DNA from: JANRIZ01 sp033764445
GTDB taxonomy: Bacteria > Verrucomicrobiota > Verrucomicrobiia > JAWXBN01
Direction: 5' to 3'
Length of the DNA: 54,726 nt
Assembly: GCA_033764445.1 (NCBI GenBank)
Contig: JANRIZ010000012.1
Location: 1-54,726 of the forward strand
Shown: positions 9,077 to 17,651 of the stretch, piece by piece
Layout: every line of letters begins with the position of its first letter
Numbering within the stretch: the first letter of the stretch is position 1
Notes under the pieces: model-generated
The model's input: the letters and a program-made list of their open reading frames with translations, nothing else
Databases searched by the model: none
What the model was told of the DNA's origin: nothing
Translations under genes and position numbers: made by a program

Positions 9077-9532
9077 ATGAGCAAAAAGAGCCCCAAAATC
9101 GCCGCGCTCATCGCCGATTGCAACACCGGGGAATTTTCGCCCCATTACCTGGGTTATTTCAAATGTTTCAATGCCCGTCTGTACTACGAAGCGCATGACG
9201 TGCTGGAGGAACTCTGGCTCCAGGACAGAAATTCCCCCGATGATGCCTACTACAAGGGGCTCATCCAGGCCGCCGGGGCCTTCGTCCACCTTCAAAAACA
9301 GTTCGACCAACCCACCCATCCGGTGCACGGACGCCGCCTGCGTCCGGCGGGCAGACTCCTGATCCTGGCACGGCACAACCTGGCTCCCTTCGCCCCCATG
9401 CATCTGGGATTTGATGTCACCTCATTCCGCAATTTGCTCCAGGTCTTTCACCAAAAACTGGAAGGGGCCGATTTCACCCTCAACCCCTACTCCCCGGACA
9501 CCGCCCCGCATATTGACCCGCCGGGCCGTTGA
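9077..9532 (+). CDS. DUF309-family protein
   Basis: The 151-aa protein carries the DUF309 signature: YYEAHDVLEELWL followed about 20 residues later by YYKGLIQAAGAFVHLQ. The family forms small all-helical bundles of unknown biochemical role. The ATG at 9077 begins MSKKSPKIAAL, a normal start for the family; an upstream in-frame ATG at 9029 would overlap the divergent CNNM gene's start region and adds non-conserved residues. No signal peptide or membrane segment is visible. Confidence 0.8.
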   Translation: MSKKSPKIAALIADCNTGEFSPHYLGYFKCFNARLYYEAHDVLEELWLQDRNSPDDAYYKGLIQAAGAFVHLQKQFDQPTHPVHGRRLRPAGRLLILARHNLAPFAPMHLGFDVTSFRNLLQVFHQKLEGADFTLNPYSPDTAPHIDPPGR

Positions 9533-9558
9533 ACGTGTCGGGGCCCGGCCTTCAAAAA

Positions 9559-9590
9559 ATCCGTGTTTGATCCGTGTGCCTCCGCGGTTT
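9559..9590 (+). repeat. Diverged copy of the 9-bp tandem intergenic sequence
   Basis: The sequence reads TCCGTGTTTGATCCGTGTG and then CCTCCGCGGTTT. This is a degenerate form of the ATCCG(N)GTC tandem unit seen better at 39840-39872, 42916-42946 and 42800-42826. It lies between two genes and codes for nothing recognisable. Confidence 0.5.
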
Positions 9591-9728
9591 CGGATTTCAT
9601 CCGGTCCGCCTGAAAAACGCACAGGCAAATCCTGAGCCCCGCCCCCCCCACCCGGGGCAAGGGGGATCGCCCCTCCTCCCCGCCCTTTTTCGTTTCCCTT
9701 TCACCCATCTTTATCCTAAAAACAGACC

Positions 9729-10889
9729 ATGTCCCAACCGGGTGAACCCTTCTTCGGTCCGCGCCAGAAAAAACTCATCGGTTTTACCGTCTCCTGCCTG
9801 TGTGTCGCCCTGCTCCTGGGGCTGGCCGCGGCCCTCATCCAACTGCTGTCCCTGTTTGTCTCGACTTTTTCCTCCATGCTCTGGCCGCTGATGGCCGCCG
9901 GAATCTTCACCCTGATCCTCCGGCCCTATGTCAGAAATTTTCAGAAATATTTCCGGCTGTCCCCGCTCCGCGCGGTCCTGTTCATCTACTCGGCGGCGCT
10001 GATCCTCTTTGCCCTGCTGCTGCTGTACGCCATCCCGGAATTTTTCAGCCAGTGCGCGGAACTGATCACCCGCCTCCCGGCCATGCGCGAGGATGCCCTG
10101 AGAATCCTCAACCACTTGCGGGAAAACAGCTCCGTGTATGTCAGTGAACACCGCCTCAATGACCTCATCAACACGGTTTCGGCGGGGGCCCAGAGTCTTC
10201 TCTCGCACTTTGTGTCGGGACTGACCAGTACGGGGGCCCAGATCCTGGGTCTGTTTGCCCATCTCACGGGGCTGGCGATCATCCCGGTGTATCTATTCTA
10301 CTTTCTCAAGTCCACGGAGGAACCGCTGGACCACCTCGACACCCTCTTTCCCTTTCTCTCCCCGGACCTCCGCCAGGATGTGGTGTATCTGATCCGTGAA
10401 TTTGTCGGCATCATCGTCAGTTTTTTCCGGGGCCAGTTTGTCCTGGGTTTCATGACCGGCATCCTTTACGCGATCGGCTTTTCCATGAGCGGTCTTTCGG
10501 CGGGCCTGTTCATCGGCCTTGTGGTGGGTCTGCTCAACATCGTGCCCTATCTGGGCATGTTCATCGGGTTCCTGATCATTGTCCCCACCGCCTTTCTTCA
10601 GGACGGGGGCGGTCTGGTCCTGATTGCCAAATGCCTGATCACCATCGGCGTCACCCAGATGATTGTGGACTGGTATCTGACCCCCCGCATCATGGGCCAG
10701 CAAACGGGACTGCATCCGGTCACCATCATCATCTCCATCTTTTTCTGGGGCATCGCCCTGGACGGCATTCTGGGCATGCTTCTGGGCATTCCCCTGACCG
10801 CCTTTTTTGTGACCTTCTGGCGGCTGGCCGAAAGGAAATACCTCCGTCCTTCCGCCGCCGCTACCACCAGTAATGAACCGAGTACGTGA
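9729..10889 (+). CDS. AI-2E/PerM family permease
   Basis: The 386-aa protein has seven to eight hydrophobic segments. It shows the family layout: two early helices (about 19-60), a third at about 80-100, a long soluble loop (about 105-200), and a C-terminal half containing GLVVGLLNIVPYLGMFIG and a DWYLTPRIMG motif near 310. The family (TqsA, YdiK, PerM) includes an exporter of the quorum signal AI-2 and Na/H antiporters, so the substrate cannot be told from sequence. Its last 29 bp overlap the 3' end of the convergent DUF4139 gene. Confidence 0.87.
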   Translation: MSQPGEPFFGPRQKKLIGFTVSCLCVALLLGLAAALIQLLSLFVSTFSSMLWPLMAAGIFTLILRPYVRNFQKYFRLSPLRAVLFIYSAALILFALLLLYAIPEFFSQCAELITRLPAMREDALRILNHLRENSSVYVSEHRLNDLINTVSAGAQSLLSHFVSGLTSTGAQILGLFAHLTGLAIIPVYLFYFLKSTEEPLDHLDTLFPFLSPDLRQDVVYLIREFVGIIVSFFRGQFVLGFMTGILYAIGFSMSGLSAGLFIGLVVGLLNIVPYLGMFIGFLIIVPTAFLQDGGGLVLIAKCLITIGVTQMIVDWYLTPRIMGQQTGLHPVTIIISIFFWGIALDGILGMLLGIPLTAFFVTFWRLAERKYLRPSAAATTSNEPST

Positions 10890-12354
10890 CGACTTTTTCC
10901 CCGTCGGCGGGGATTTTCACACGGAATTCGACGGTGTCGGAGTTGAGTTTTGAAAACTCGTCGGACTTCTGTTTGATCTCCCAATTGGTCCAGCGGTAGA
11001 GTCTTTCGACAATCCGGACCTCCACGGCCTCCTTTTTCCGGTTGCGCACCTTGATTTCAAAGGTTTCATCGGCCGTGTCGTTGCCGGTGGCATTGATGCG
11101 GAAAGTGGTCCGTTTGCGCTCCCCCACGAGATCAAAGGCATTCCCGACAAAGACCTTCACCTTCTCGTTTCTCGGGGTGTGGTCGATCTCATTCTCGCCG
11201 GTGAATTCAAGCCGTCCGTCACTGTCCCGGCGGTAGAAACGCAGGGTCCCCTTGGGCAGGGCGATCCCCAGTCCGTTTTTCTCGGAGTTTTCAAACTCCC
11301 GGTACACATTGACCTTCGTGTTGGACTGCGCCCCATAATCCGCATTGTTGCGGATCATCTCCCGTGACCACCCCTGATAGGCTCCGGTATCCGCACCGTT
11401 ATAGACAAAAAAGGAGGTGGATTTGACGTTCATCGCCCGGACAAATTCCACCTGCTTCATCTCCTGATCCCGCAACGTCACCGGCCGGGCCAGCGAGTAA
11501 AGCTTGAATTCATCAAAGGACTTTTCCGTCACCTGAGGTCCTGAATCCGCCATCTCCATGGCCCGCATTTTGGCCGCCGCATATTGCGCCCGGCCGCCGG
11601 GGGCGAGTTTCTGCACGTCCCCGGCCATCAGTTTCACCTTGGCATTGGTGAAGGTTTTGCCGCTGCGGTTGTGAAAGGTCACCCACCCGGTCAGATCAAT
11701 GGTCTCCCCCTTTTCGGGCATCACGAGATTGTAGCTGGCGGACCAGTCGAGGCCGCCGGTCAGATAGAAAATCTGGGCCTCGACTTTCCCCTTGCGGTCG
11801 GATTGCAACACCCAGTTGAGCGCGGGCTTGAGGATCGTATCCTCCCCGAGGCTTGGAAACAGAGGCTGGCCCGGAAGGTTAAAGCGCATTTCATTGCCCA
11901 CCTGGATGATGGGTTGGCCGCTGCCAGCCGCGGGTCCTGGCGCGTATCCGGTGTGGGGATTGTAGGGGGTCGGAGGCACGTACCCGCTGCGGATGACCTT
12001 GCCCGCAATGACCTCATCCTTGTTGTCGCGCCGAACCAGAAAATTGATGGTTTTGCCCTCAAACAGAGAAAGCAACTTGGCCTCGGTGACCGGATCCGCA
12101 CGGTAACTCTGCTCCAAAATCTGCAGTTTTGATCTGCCCGTGGGGTCCCTCAAAATGACCGAATCCGGTTCGAGCCGAAAGGTGGCGTCCGAATACGTCA
12201 CCGCATTGGCCCCCTCCTTCAGGTCGAGGGGGATCCGGGCGCTGACCACGGCAAAATCCTGGTTGTAAATGGTCAGCCCCTCCTCATCGGCCCAAACACC
12301 ACCGCACCATGCGCCGGAGACCGCCATCACAAACAACAACAGTTTTTTCATCAT
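10861..12354 (-). CDS. Secreted DUF4139-domain protein
   Basis: The 497-aa protein begins MMKKLLLFVMAVSGAWCGG, a signal peptide with likely cleavage after VWA. The mature part has an N-terminal region rich in short beta strands (EEGLTIYNQDFAVV, then a segment on residues controlling expansion) and a C-terminal DUF4139 domain with TGWVTFHNRSG, FVYNGAD and RIVERLYRWTNWE. DUF4139 proteins are exported and of unknown function; some are annotated as mucoidy inhibitors. The start at 12354 is chosen for the signal peptide; the frame is open further upstream. The end overlaps the AI-2E permease gene by 29 bp. Confidence 0.82.
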   Translation of the reverse strand: MMKKLLLFVMAVSGAWCGGVWADEEGLTIYNQDFAVVSARIPLDLKEGANAVTYSDATFRLEPDSVILRDPTGRSKLQILEQSYRADPVTEAKLLSLFEGKTINFLVRRDNKDEVIAGKVIRSGYVPPTPYNPHTGYAPGPAAGSGQPIIQVGNEMRFNLPGQPLFPSLGEDTILKPALNWVLQSDRKGKVEAQIFYLTGGLDWSASYNLVMPEKGETIDLTGWVTFHNRSGKTFTNAKVKLMAGDVQKLAPGGRAQYAAAKMRAMEMADSGPQVTEKSFDEFKLYSLARPVTLRDQEMKQVEFVRAMNVKSTSFFVYNGADTGAYQGWSREMIRNNADYGAQSNTKVNVYREFENSEKNGLGIALPKGTLRFYRRDSDGRLEFTGENEIDHTPRNEKVKVFVGNAFDLVGERKRTTFRINATGNDTADETFEIKVRNRKKEAVEVRIVERLYRWTNWEIKQKSDEFSKLNSDTVEFRVKIPADGEKVVTYSVHYWW

Positions 12355-12440
12355 GTATCCCGTTTTTTGGTTCACCACTCCGACACGGCTCCTGACAGGA
12401 AAGTTCCGGGTCTCCGGCTCCCCGGCCATTTTCCGCCGTC

Positions 12441-12881
12441 TTAAATGTCAATGACCTCCCCCTTGCCCGGCGGCGGCTTGGGCGCATTTTGCGCGTCCAC
12501 CATCGAGGAGGGTGACGGGGGATTGACCCGGACAATGGCCCGGCGACGTCCGCCCCCTCCGAGGAAAAAACTGACAATGCTGATGACCAGAGCCCCCCAG
12601 ACATGGGCCCAAAAACCATCCACATGGAATCCATGGACGACCTGGGTGGTCAGATACAGCAAAAAACCGTTGATCAGGACCAGAAACAGTCCGAAAGTCA
12701 GCACAATGAACGGAAGCGACAGCAGCGAAATGATCGGTTTGACAAAGGTGTTGAGAATTCCCAGGACCAGGGCGGCAATCAGAAGGGATTGCCAATCGTC
12801 ATAACGGATATGGGGGACGATGTTGGCCGCAATCCACACCCCCAGGGTGAGAATCATCCAACGGAAAAAAGCCTGCTTCAT
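12441..12881 (-). CDS. YvlD/phage-holin-4-like membrane protein
   Basis: The 146-aa protein has four hydrophobic helices in its first 110 residues (about 8-25, 33-52, 55-80 and 90-108) and the family motif VLGILNTFVKPIISLLSLP. A polar, proline-rich tail follows. The family is labelled phage holin but in most bacteria is an ordinary inner-membrane protein of unknown function, and there is no lytic or phage gene nearby. It lies upstream of the DUF4139 gene on the same strand with an 86-bp gap. Confidence 0.82.
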   Translation of the reverse strand: MKQAFFRWMILTLGVWIAANIVPHIRYDDWQSLLIAALVLGILNTFVKPIISLLSLPFIVLTFGLFLVLINGFLLYLTTQVVHGFHVDGFWAHVWGALVISIVSFFLGGGGRRRAIVRVNPPSPSSMVDAQNAPKPPPGKGEVIDI

Positions 12882-13006
12882 TGGAAAAGGCTAGCTGAAA
12901 GCACAAAAAATGCCAGCAAAGCGGCAAAAAAAGTATTTGATAATTCTGGTTGTATTCCGTGCAGGTCCTCCTATGCATACGCCATAACCAACCCCCCCTC
13001 CACTGA

Positions 13007-13870
13007 ATGAACACCCCCCAAACCGGTTCCACCACCCCCCACTCCCCCGCCCTGCAATCCGCCCTGGATGAAATCAGCCGCGAAAAGGCCGGAATTCTGC
13101 CCCCCTTTCTTTCGGAAACCGAACTCAAGGAACTCGTGGAGGCCTGGTGGGCCCTCTACAACGACCCGGAAATTTCCATCGACCGCAGCAACCCCCGGTT
13201 CATCATCGATCCCAAAATCTATGAGGTGCCGGCCTTTGCCCGGCTGACCACTCACCCGGTCATTCAGGAGGCGGTCCGCCGCACCATCGGCGAATTTCAA
13301 CTGCTCAGTTATGCCGTGGTCGCCACCCCCAAAAACGCGGAAAAACCCACTCCCTTCGACCAATGCCCCTTCCATATCGACCATGTCGTCTACTCCGACG
13401 TCCCGGTGGAAACCACCCGCGACACCTTTGTCTGTGTCTGGATGAATTTTGAGGAACAAAAAATGGAAAACGGACCCTTCACGCTTGCCGTCGGCACCCA
13501 CAAGTGGAGGATGGACATGGATTTTTTCCGCAAACGGCCCGGCTTGAAAATCCAGGACCTGGGGGGGGTTGAAAAACTCACCCGTCCGAATACCGGGCCG
13601 GCGGGACAGACGGCGGTGTACAGTGGACTGACCTGGCATGCTCCAACGGCCAATTGCAGCGATGTGATCCGCAAGGGTCTGAACATGAACTTTGTCCCGA
13701 AACATACGCTGGACACACTCAAACGGATGCGGATCGATCTGTGCGGACTTTCCCAGGAACGTTACGACAGATTGAACCGACTGATTGGCATCCCGGGTTA
13801 CATCGTCGACCGGGAACCGGCCTTCGAAAACCAGGACATCAAAAGTCTGGTGATCAGTCCCAGGAACTGA
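13007..13870 (+). CDS. Phytanoyl-CoA dioxygenase (PhyH)-family enzyme
   Basis: The 287-aa protein fits the Fe(II)/2-oxoglutarate dioxygenases of the PhyH family. The iron facial triad can be read as H123-x-D125 (FHIDHV) and distal H211 (TWHAPTANC), with R222 as a candidate 2-oxoglutarate ligand. The family hydroxylates small molecules such as fatty acyl-CoAs, ectoine or antibiotic precursors, and the substrate here is unknown. No biosynthetic neighbours are present. Two hairpins follow the stop codon, then tRNA-Thr. Confidence 0.8.
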   Translation: MNTPQTGSTTPHSPALQSALDEISREKAGILPPFLSETELKELVEAWWALYNDPEISIDRSNPRFIIDPKIYEVPAFARLTTHPVIQEAVRRTIGEFQLLSYAVVATPKNAEKPTPFDQCPFHIDHVVYSDVPVETTRDTFVCVWMNFEEQKMENGPFTLAVGTHKWRMDMDFFRKRPGLKIQDLGGVEKLTRPNTGPAGQTAVYSGLTWHAPTANCSDVIRKGLNMNFVPKHTLDTLKRMRIDLCGLSQERYDRLNRLIGIPGYIVDREPAFENQDIKSLVISPRN

Positions 13871-13873
13871 CGG

Positions 13874-13912
13874 ACACGGCCCCCCGTGTGCCGCCGCAAA
13901 GAAGTCTTGCGG
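13874..13912 (+). terminator. Two tandem hairpins after the PhyH-family gene
   Basis: ACACGG and CCGTGT (13874-13879 and 13884-13889) form a 6-bp stem with a CCCC loop. CCGCAA and TTGCGG (13894-13899 and 13907-13912) form a second. Only a short GGTTTT follows, so this is a weak terminator, or an element separating the PhyH transcript from tRNA-Thr. Confidence 0.4.
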
Positions 13913-13953
13913 AAGGGCGGGGTTTTCCGTCATGATCCCCTCTCTTCCCCCCC

Positions 13954-14028
13954 GCCGAATTAGCTCAGTGGTAGAGCAACGCTTTCGTAAAGCGTGGGTC
14001 GTCGGTTCGATCCCGACATTCGGCTCCA
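13954..14028 (+). tRNA. tRNA-Thr(CGU), CCA encoded
   Basis: The full cloverleaf can be drawn. The acceptor is GCCGAAT with ATTCGGC, the D arm is GCTC/GAGC, and the anticodon stem is ACGCT/AGCGT with loop TTCGTAA, giving anticodon CGT. The T arm is GTCGG-TTCGATC-CCGAC. The discriminator base is T and the CCA end is encoded. It reads ACG threonine codons. It lies just before the end of the convergent receptor gene. Confidence 0.95.
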
Positions 14029-14033
14029 TTCTG

Positions 14034-15626
14034 CTAAAAGCGTTTTGTGTTCTCCTCGGGCAATTCGCTCCGTCCGCCCTTGTGTCCATTGCCTCCGTTG
14101 CGGACGGTCATGTGAGCCAGCGGAATTGACTCCCGGTGGGCGACCCGGCCCTCCGGCCTCGTATGGTCGGGTGCAGTCCCCATGTTTTGGACGTGGACCC
14201 TGTTTCCGCGGACCATCTCCTCGAGTTCACGCACGGTCTGTTTGAGGGATTGGGACTGGGCGGCCAGCTCCTCGGCGGCGCCGGCTCCCTCCTCGGCATT
14301 CCCGGCATTGGCCTGGACGGAGCGGTCCATATCCGAAACCGCACGGTTGATCTGCTCGATGCCCGCACTCTGCTCCTTGGAAGCCTGGGCGATCTGAACG
14401 ACGTAATCATCAATCTTTTTGACCTGTTCAATGATCCGGCCCAGATTGTCGGAGACTTCCCGGCTGATCCGCACTCCCTCCTCGGTGCTCCGGATGGCAT
14501 TGTCGATCTTGTCGGCGGTCTGCTGGGAGGCTTCCTTGCAGCGCTGGGCCAGTCGGCGCACCTCATCGGCCACCACGGCAAACCCCGCCCCCGCCTCACC
14601 GGCACGGGCGGCCTCCACGGCGGCGTTGAGGGCCAGGATGTTGGTCTGAAAGGCGATCTCCTCGATGGCCCGAAGAATGATGGACACCTCGTCACCGGCT
14701 TTTTTGATTCCCCCCATGGCATCCTGCATCCGGTTGATCTGCTGGGCGCCCTGATCGGCGGCCTTGCGGGCCTCCCCGGTCAACTGGGTGGCGGCATCGG
14801 CATTGCTGGCGTTGTGACGGGTCATGCTGGCCATTTCATCCAGGGAGGAACTGGTTTCCTCCAGCGTGGCCGCCTGCTCCTGGGTGCCCTGGGCCAGGGA
14901 CTGGCTCAGACCGGAAAGTTGGCGGGAGGAAACGGCGGTACTGTCGGACTGATCGACCAGCGCGACAATCACCCTCTGGAGCTGGCGGGTGATCGATCGA
15001 CTGATCAGCAGGGAGAGGAGGATGGCCAGAACCACCCCGACCAGAACGCTCCCCAGGACGATCCGATTTGATTGGTCCGCCAGGCTCAGACTCTGTTTCA
15101 GTGACTCGTCGGTCGTGGCAATGACGGTGACATCCAGCTTTTCAATGGCCCCCTCCAGGTCCTTGAATGACTGCCAGAAGGCCGGAAGCCGCTGGAGCGC
15201 CTTGGGGCGGTCGGAAATCGAAAGGTCCAAAATCAGGGTCGCCTCCTGGGTGTACTGGTCAAGCAGGGGCAACGCATCCCTGACCTCCTGCAGGCCGAGT
15301 CGGTCGTTGACCTCCCGAAGGTAATCCTTGAATTTGCCGGAATATTCCTTGAGTTCCTGACGCAAGGCCTCCTCCTCCTGCGGGGTGATCGCCCCTTTTT
15401 CGGTCGCCACCACGGCGGAATAAACGGTCGCACAGATGGCGTCGTGCTGCATGTCCGCCAGCAGCATCGCACGGATGGCGGGAATGTCCCGGTTGTTGGT
15501 CGTGTCAATGGTCCGGCCCAGATTGCGAATGCTCCAGTACGAGACTCCTCCCACCAGGGCGGTAATCAGCGCCAGTGCCGCAAATGATGTTGTCAGCCGG
15601 AACCCAAGGCTCATTTTTTCATTCAT
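14034..15626 (-). CDS. Methyl-accepting chemotaxis protein without a standard HAMP domain
   Basis: The 530-aa receptor has TM1 at about 12-32, an all-helical periplasmic domain (33-187, four-helix-bundle type), TM2 at 188-208, and a cytoplasmic signalling coiled coil. The highly conserved hairpin tip is near 322-346 (EEIAFQTNILALNAAVEAAR). Between TM2 and the methylation helices I see no usual 50-residue HAMP domain. The C-terminus has no NWETF-like tether for CheR or CheB, consistent with their absence nearby. It lies downstream of the NarL-type regulator and is probably part of the chemosensory island; a terminator at 15706-15735 separates the two. The sensed ligand is unknown. Confidence 0.9.
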   Translation of the reverse strand: MNEKMSLGFRLTTSFAALALITALVGGVSYWSIRNLGRTIDTTNNRDIPAIRAMLLADMQHDAICATVYSAVVATEKGAITPQEEEALRQELKEYSGKFKDYLREVNDRLGLQEVRDALPLLDQYTQEATLILDLSISDRPKALQRLPAFWQSFKDLEGAIEKLDVTVIATTDESLKQSLSLADQSNRIVLGSVLVGVVLAILLSLLISRSITRQLQRVIVALVDQSDSTAVSSRQLSGLSQSLAQGTQEQAATLEETSSSLDEMASMTRHNASNADAATQLTGEARKAADQGAQQINRMQDAMGGIKKAGDEVSIILRAIEEIAFQTNILALNAAVEAARAGEAGAGFAVVADEVRRLAQRCKEASQQTADKIDNAIRSTEEGVRISREVSDNLGRIIEQVKKIDDYVVQIAQASKEQSAGIEQINRAVSDMDRSVQANAGNAEEGAGAAEELAAQSQSLKQTVRELEEMVRGNRVHVQNMGTAPDHTRPEGRVAHRESIPLAHMTVRNGGNGHKGGRSELPEENTKRF

Positions 15627-15705
15627 ATTTTTTCCCCAAAGAGGTGAGTTGATCGAAAAAAGCGTAGACGTTTTTTGAAAACTGACGATAGGGGATAACC
15701 CCCAT

Positions 15706-15735
15706 GGAAAAACAGGCCGGGGGACGGGCCCCGGC
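15706..15735 (-). terminator. Rho-independent terminator after the NarL-type regulator
   Basis: On the minus strand, GCCGGGG and CCCCGGC (15735-15729 and 15722-15716) make a 7-bp GC stem with a 6-nt loop, followed by CTG and five T. The stem shares one base with the stop codon of the regulator. It would end that transcript before the receptor gene. Confidence 0.75.
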
Positions 15736-16385
15736 TATCGTGGAGAGGAAGTCTGCACCATGCCCTGTTCAATGGCAAAACGCGTGACCGCGGCAATGTC
15801 CCGCAGCTTGAGTTTGGCCATGAGATTGGTCCGGTGATTTTCAACGGTTTTGATGCTGATTTCCAGATCGTAGGCGATTTCCTTGGTGGTCTTGCTTTCG
15901 GCGATCATCTTGACGATCTGCTTTTCACGGTTGGTCAGATTTTCCATGGCCTCAATCTTTTCTCCGGCCACACGCCGGACCAGTGCCCGGATTTTGGGAC
16001 CGAAGTACACCTCCCCCTGCGCCACTTTCCTGACCCCCAGCAACAGATCATCCATGGGCGCACTTTTCTCGACAAACCCGTGAATGCCCAATTCCAGAAC
16101 CTGGCGCACCAGCGAGGCATTTTCATGGGCGGAAATGATCAGCACCCGCATCTTGGGAAGTTTGTTTCTGATGTCGTTGAACACCTCCACCGCATTCATC
16201 CCTGGCATAAACGCGTCCAAAATCAGGAGATCCGGCCTGAGCTGGTTGATTTTTCGCACCGCCTCCAACCCGTTGGCGGCAGACCCGATCACCTCCAGGT
16301 TTTTCTCCGTGGCCAGCAGGTTCATCAACAGTTCCCGAACCATGGTCTGATCCTCAGCAATGAACACCTTGATGACTGAACCCAT
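15735..16385 (-). CDS. NarL/FixJ-type response regulator
   Basis: The 216-aa protein has a receiver (acidic E11/D12, phospho-acceptor D57 in LLILDAFMPG) and a C-terminal LuxR-type helix-turn-helix (LTNREKQIVKMIAES, then KEIAYDLEISIKTVENH). The start at 16385 puts GTIKVFIAED-like residues at the normal position and has GGGGAT about 10 bp upstream; the frame stays open upstream, where it runs antisense to the pseudo-hybrid kinase. It is divergent from that kinase gene. Partner kinase and targets are unknown; the adjacent kinase-like protein may have been its original partner. Confidence 0.87.
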   Translation of the reverse strand: MGSVIKVFIAEDQTMVRELLMNLLATEKNLEVIGSAANGLEAVRKINQLRPDLLILDAFMPGMNAVEVFNDIRNKLPKMRVLIISAHENASLVRQVLELGIHGFVEKSAPMDDLLLGVRKVAQGEVYFGPKIRALVRRVAGEKIEAMENLTNREKQIVKMIAESKTTKEIAYDLEISIKTVENHRTNLMAKLKLRDIAAVTRFAIEQGMVQTSSPR

Positions 16386-16499
16386 GAAAGCGATCCCCGT
16401 TGATTGTTTGCGAACCCCCCCCACACTAGCACCGTTTCCATTTGAGTCAAAAAATTTCATTGATTCACCACCCCTTCTCAGGCCATCGTCTGGAGTCCC

Positions 16500-17651
16500 A
16501 TGAGTCCGGCTTCTCCCGATCCCAACCCTCCCCCCACCATGGCAGGCGATTTTTCCCGTCTGGCAGGGGCCATTGCCCATGATCTGAACAATCCCCTGCT
16601 GGTCATCCGCGGCTTCACAGCCATCCTCATCAAAAAGGCCGGCCCCGACCACCCTTTTGCAGGGGAACTGCGAAACATCCTCGCGGCCTCGGATGAAATC
16701 ACAAATCTCTCCGGACATCTCCACTCCCTCAGTCAGTTGGCCGAACCTCTTTCCGTCCCTCTCAGCCTGGACTCCCTGCTCGAGTCCCTGCTCCCTGATC
16801 TTCAGCATTCCATGGGAGAGGGGCACGGCCTTCTCCTCAAATCCCCACTGCCCCCGGTCCTGATCCATTCGGATGCCGCCCTGATTGCCCAGATTCTCCA
16901 GAGCATGGTTGGTCTGGCCGCATCCATCCCCCACTGCCCCGACCCGATCCACGTGGGGTTGTCGGAACAGGAATCCCCACGGCCTCTCCAGAAAAACATC
17001 ATCCTCTCCGTCCGAAATCTCGATCCCAACACCACGACTTTTCCGGTGGAAATTTCCCTGTTGAACCACCCTCTAATGACCGGCTGGGGCGGCACGCTGA
17101 CTCCCGCCGGCATCCGCAAGGCGGCCATGAGTCTGGGGGGGACCTTCCGGTATCATGCCGCCCCGAATGGCGGGTGTCTGCTGGAGCTGGTCCTGCCCAT
17201 CGACAACGCCGATTGCCTCACCCACCCGCCTCTCCCGATCCCCGCCCCGGCGGGCGACGGACCGATTCTGGTGGTCGACGATCAGACCCATATCCTGACC
17301 CTGGCCCGGTCGATCCTGGAGGCAGCGGGCTACCCGGTGGTTGTGGCCACGGGGATCCCCTCGGCCTTGAATCAGATTCGCGCCCTCGCCCCGGTCACCC
17401 CCCGGCTGGTGCTCCAGGATATTGTGATGCCCGGGGGGGATGGTTTTGAATGCGCCCAACGGATTCTCCTGCGGGCGCCGAACACCCCCATCCTCTTCTG
17501 TTCGGGACACACCACACGCCCGGAACGGATCCAGGCGGCACTCCGTCAGGGGCACGGCTTCATCTCCAAACCCTTTTCTCCGGAAAAACTCATTGAAAAA
17601 ATACACGCCCTCATCGGCCCAGGAGCAATACCGAGGACCAAAACTCAATGA
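16500..17651 (+). CDS. Degenerate hybrid histidine kinase with C-terminal receiver
   Basis: The 383-aa protein has an H box with His27 (GAIAHDLNNPLL), a degraded catalytic region (about 85-235) and an intact receiver at about 255-375 (D260/D261, phospho-acceptor D307, K357). The expected ATP-site motifs are missing: no Asn in the N box (QILQSMVGLAASI), no DxGxG and no clear G2 loop. It is therefore likely a phosphotransfer or scaffold protein rather than an active kinase. The last 41 bp overlap the 3' end of the convergent receiver-PATAN gene. Its neighbours suggest a role in the chemosensory island. Confidence 0.75.
   Translation: MSPASPDPNPPPTMAGDFSRLAGAIAHDLNNPLLVIRGFTAILIKKAGPDHPFAGELRNILAASDEITNLSGHLHSLSQLAEPLSVPLSLDSLLESLLPDLQHSMGEGHGLLLKSPLPPVLIHSDAALIAQILQSMVGLAASIPHCPDPIHVGLSEQESPRPLQKNIILSVRNLDPNTTTFPVEISLLNHPLMTGWGGTLTPAGIRKAAMSLGGTFRYHAAPNGGCLLELVLPIDNADCLTHPPLPIPAPAGDGPILVVDDQTHILTLARSILEAAGYPVVVATGIPSALNQIRALAPVTPRLVLQDIVMPGGDGFECAQRILLRAPNTPILFCSGHTTRPERIQAALRQGHGFISKPFSPEKLIEKIHALIGPGAIPRTKTQ

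Noticed and set aside
12441..12881. Prophage remnant suggested by the holin-like name
   Set aside because: The family is mostly a chromosomal membrane protein, and no other phage gene is nearby.
16386..17069. Upstream extension of the NarL-type regulator
   Set aside because: It overlaps the pseudo-hybrid kinase on the other strand, and the receiver begins normally at 16385 behind a GGGGAT ribosome site.
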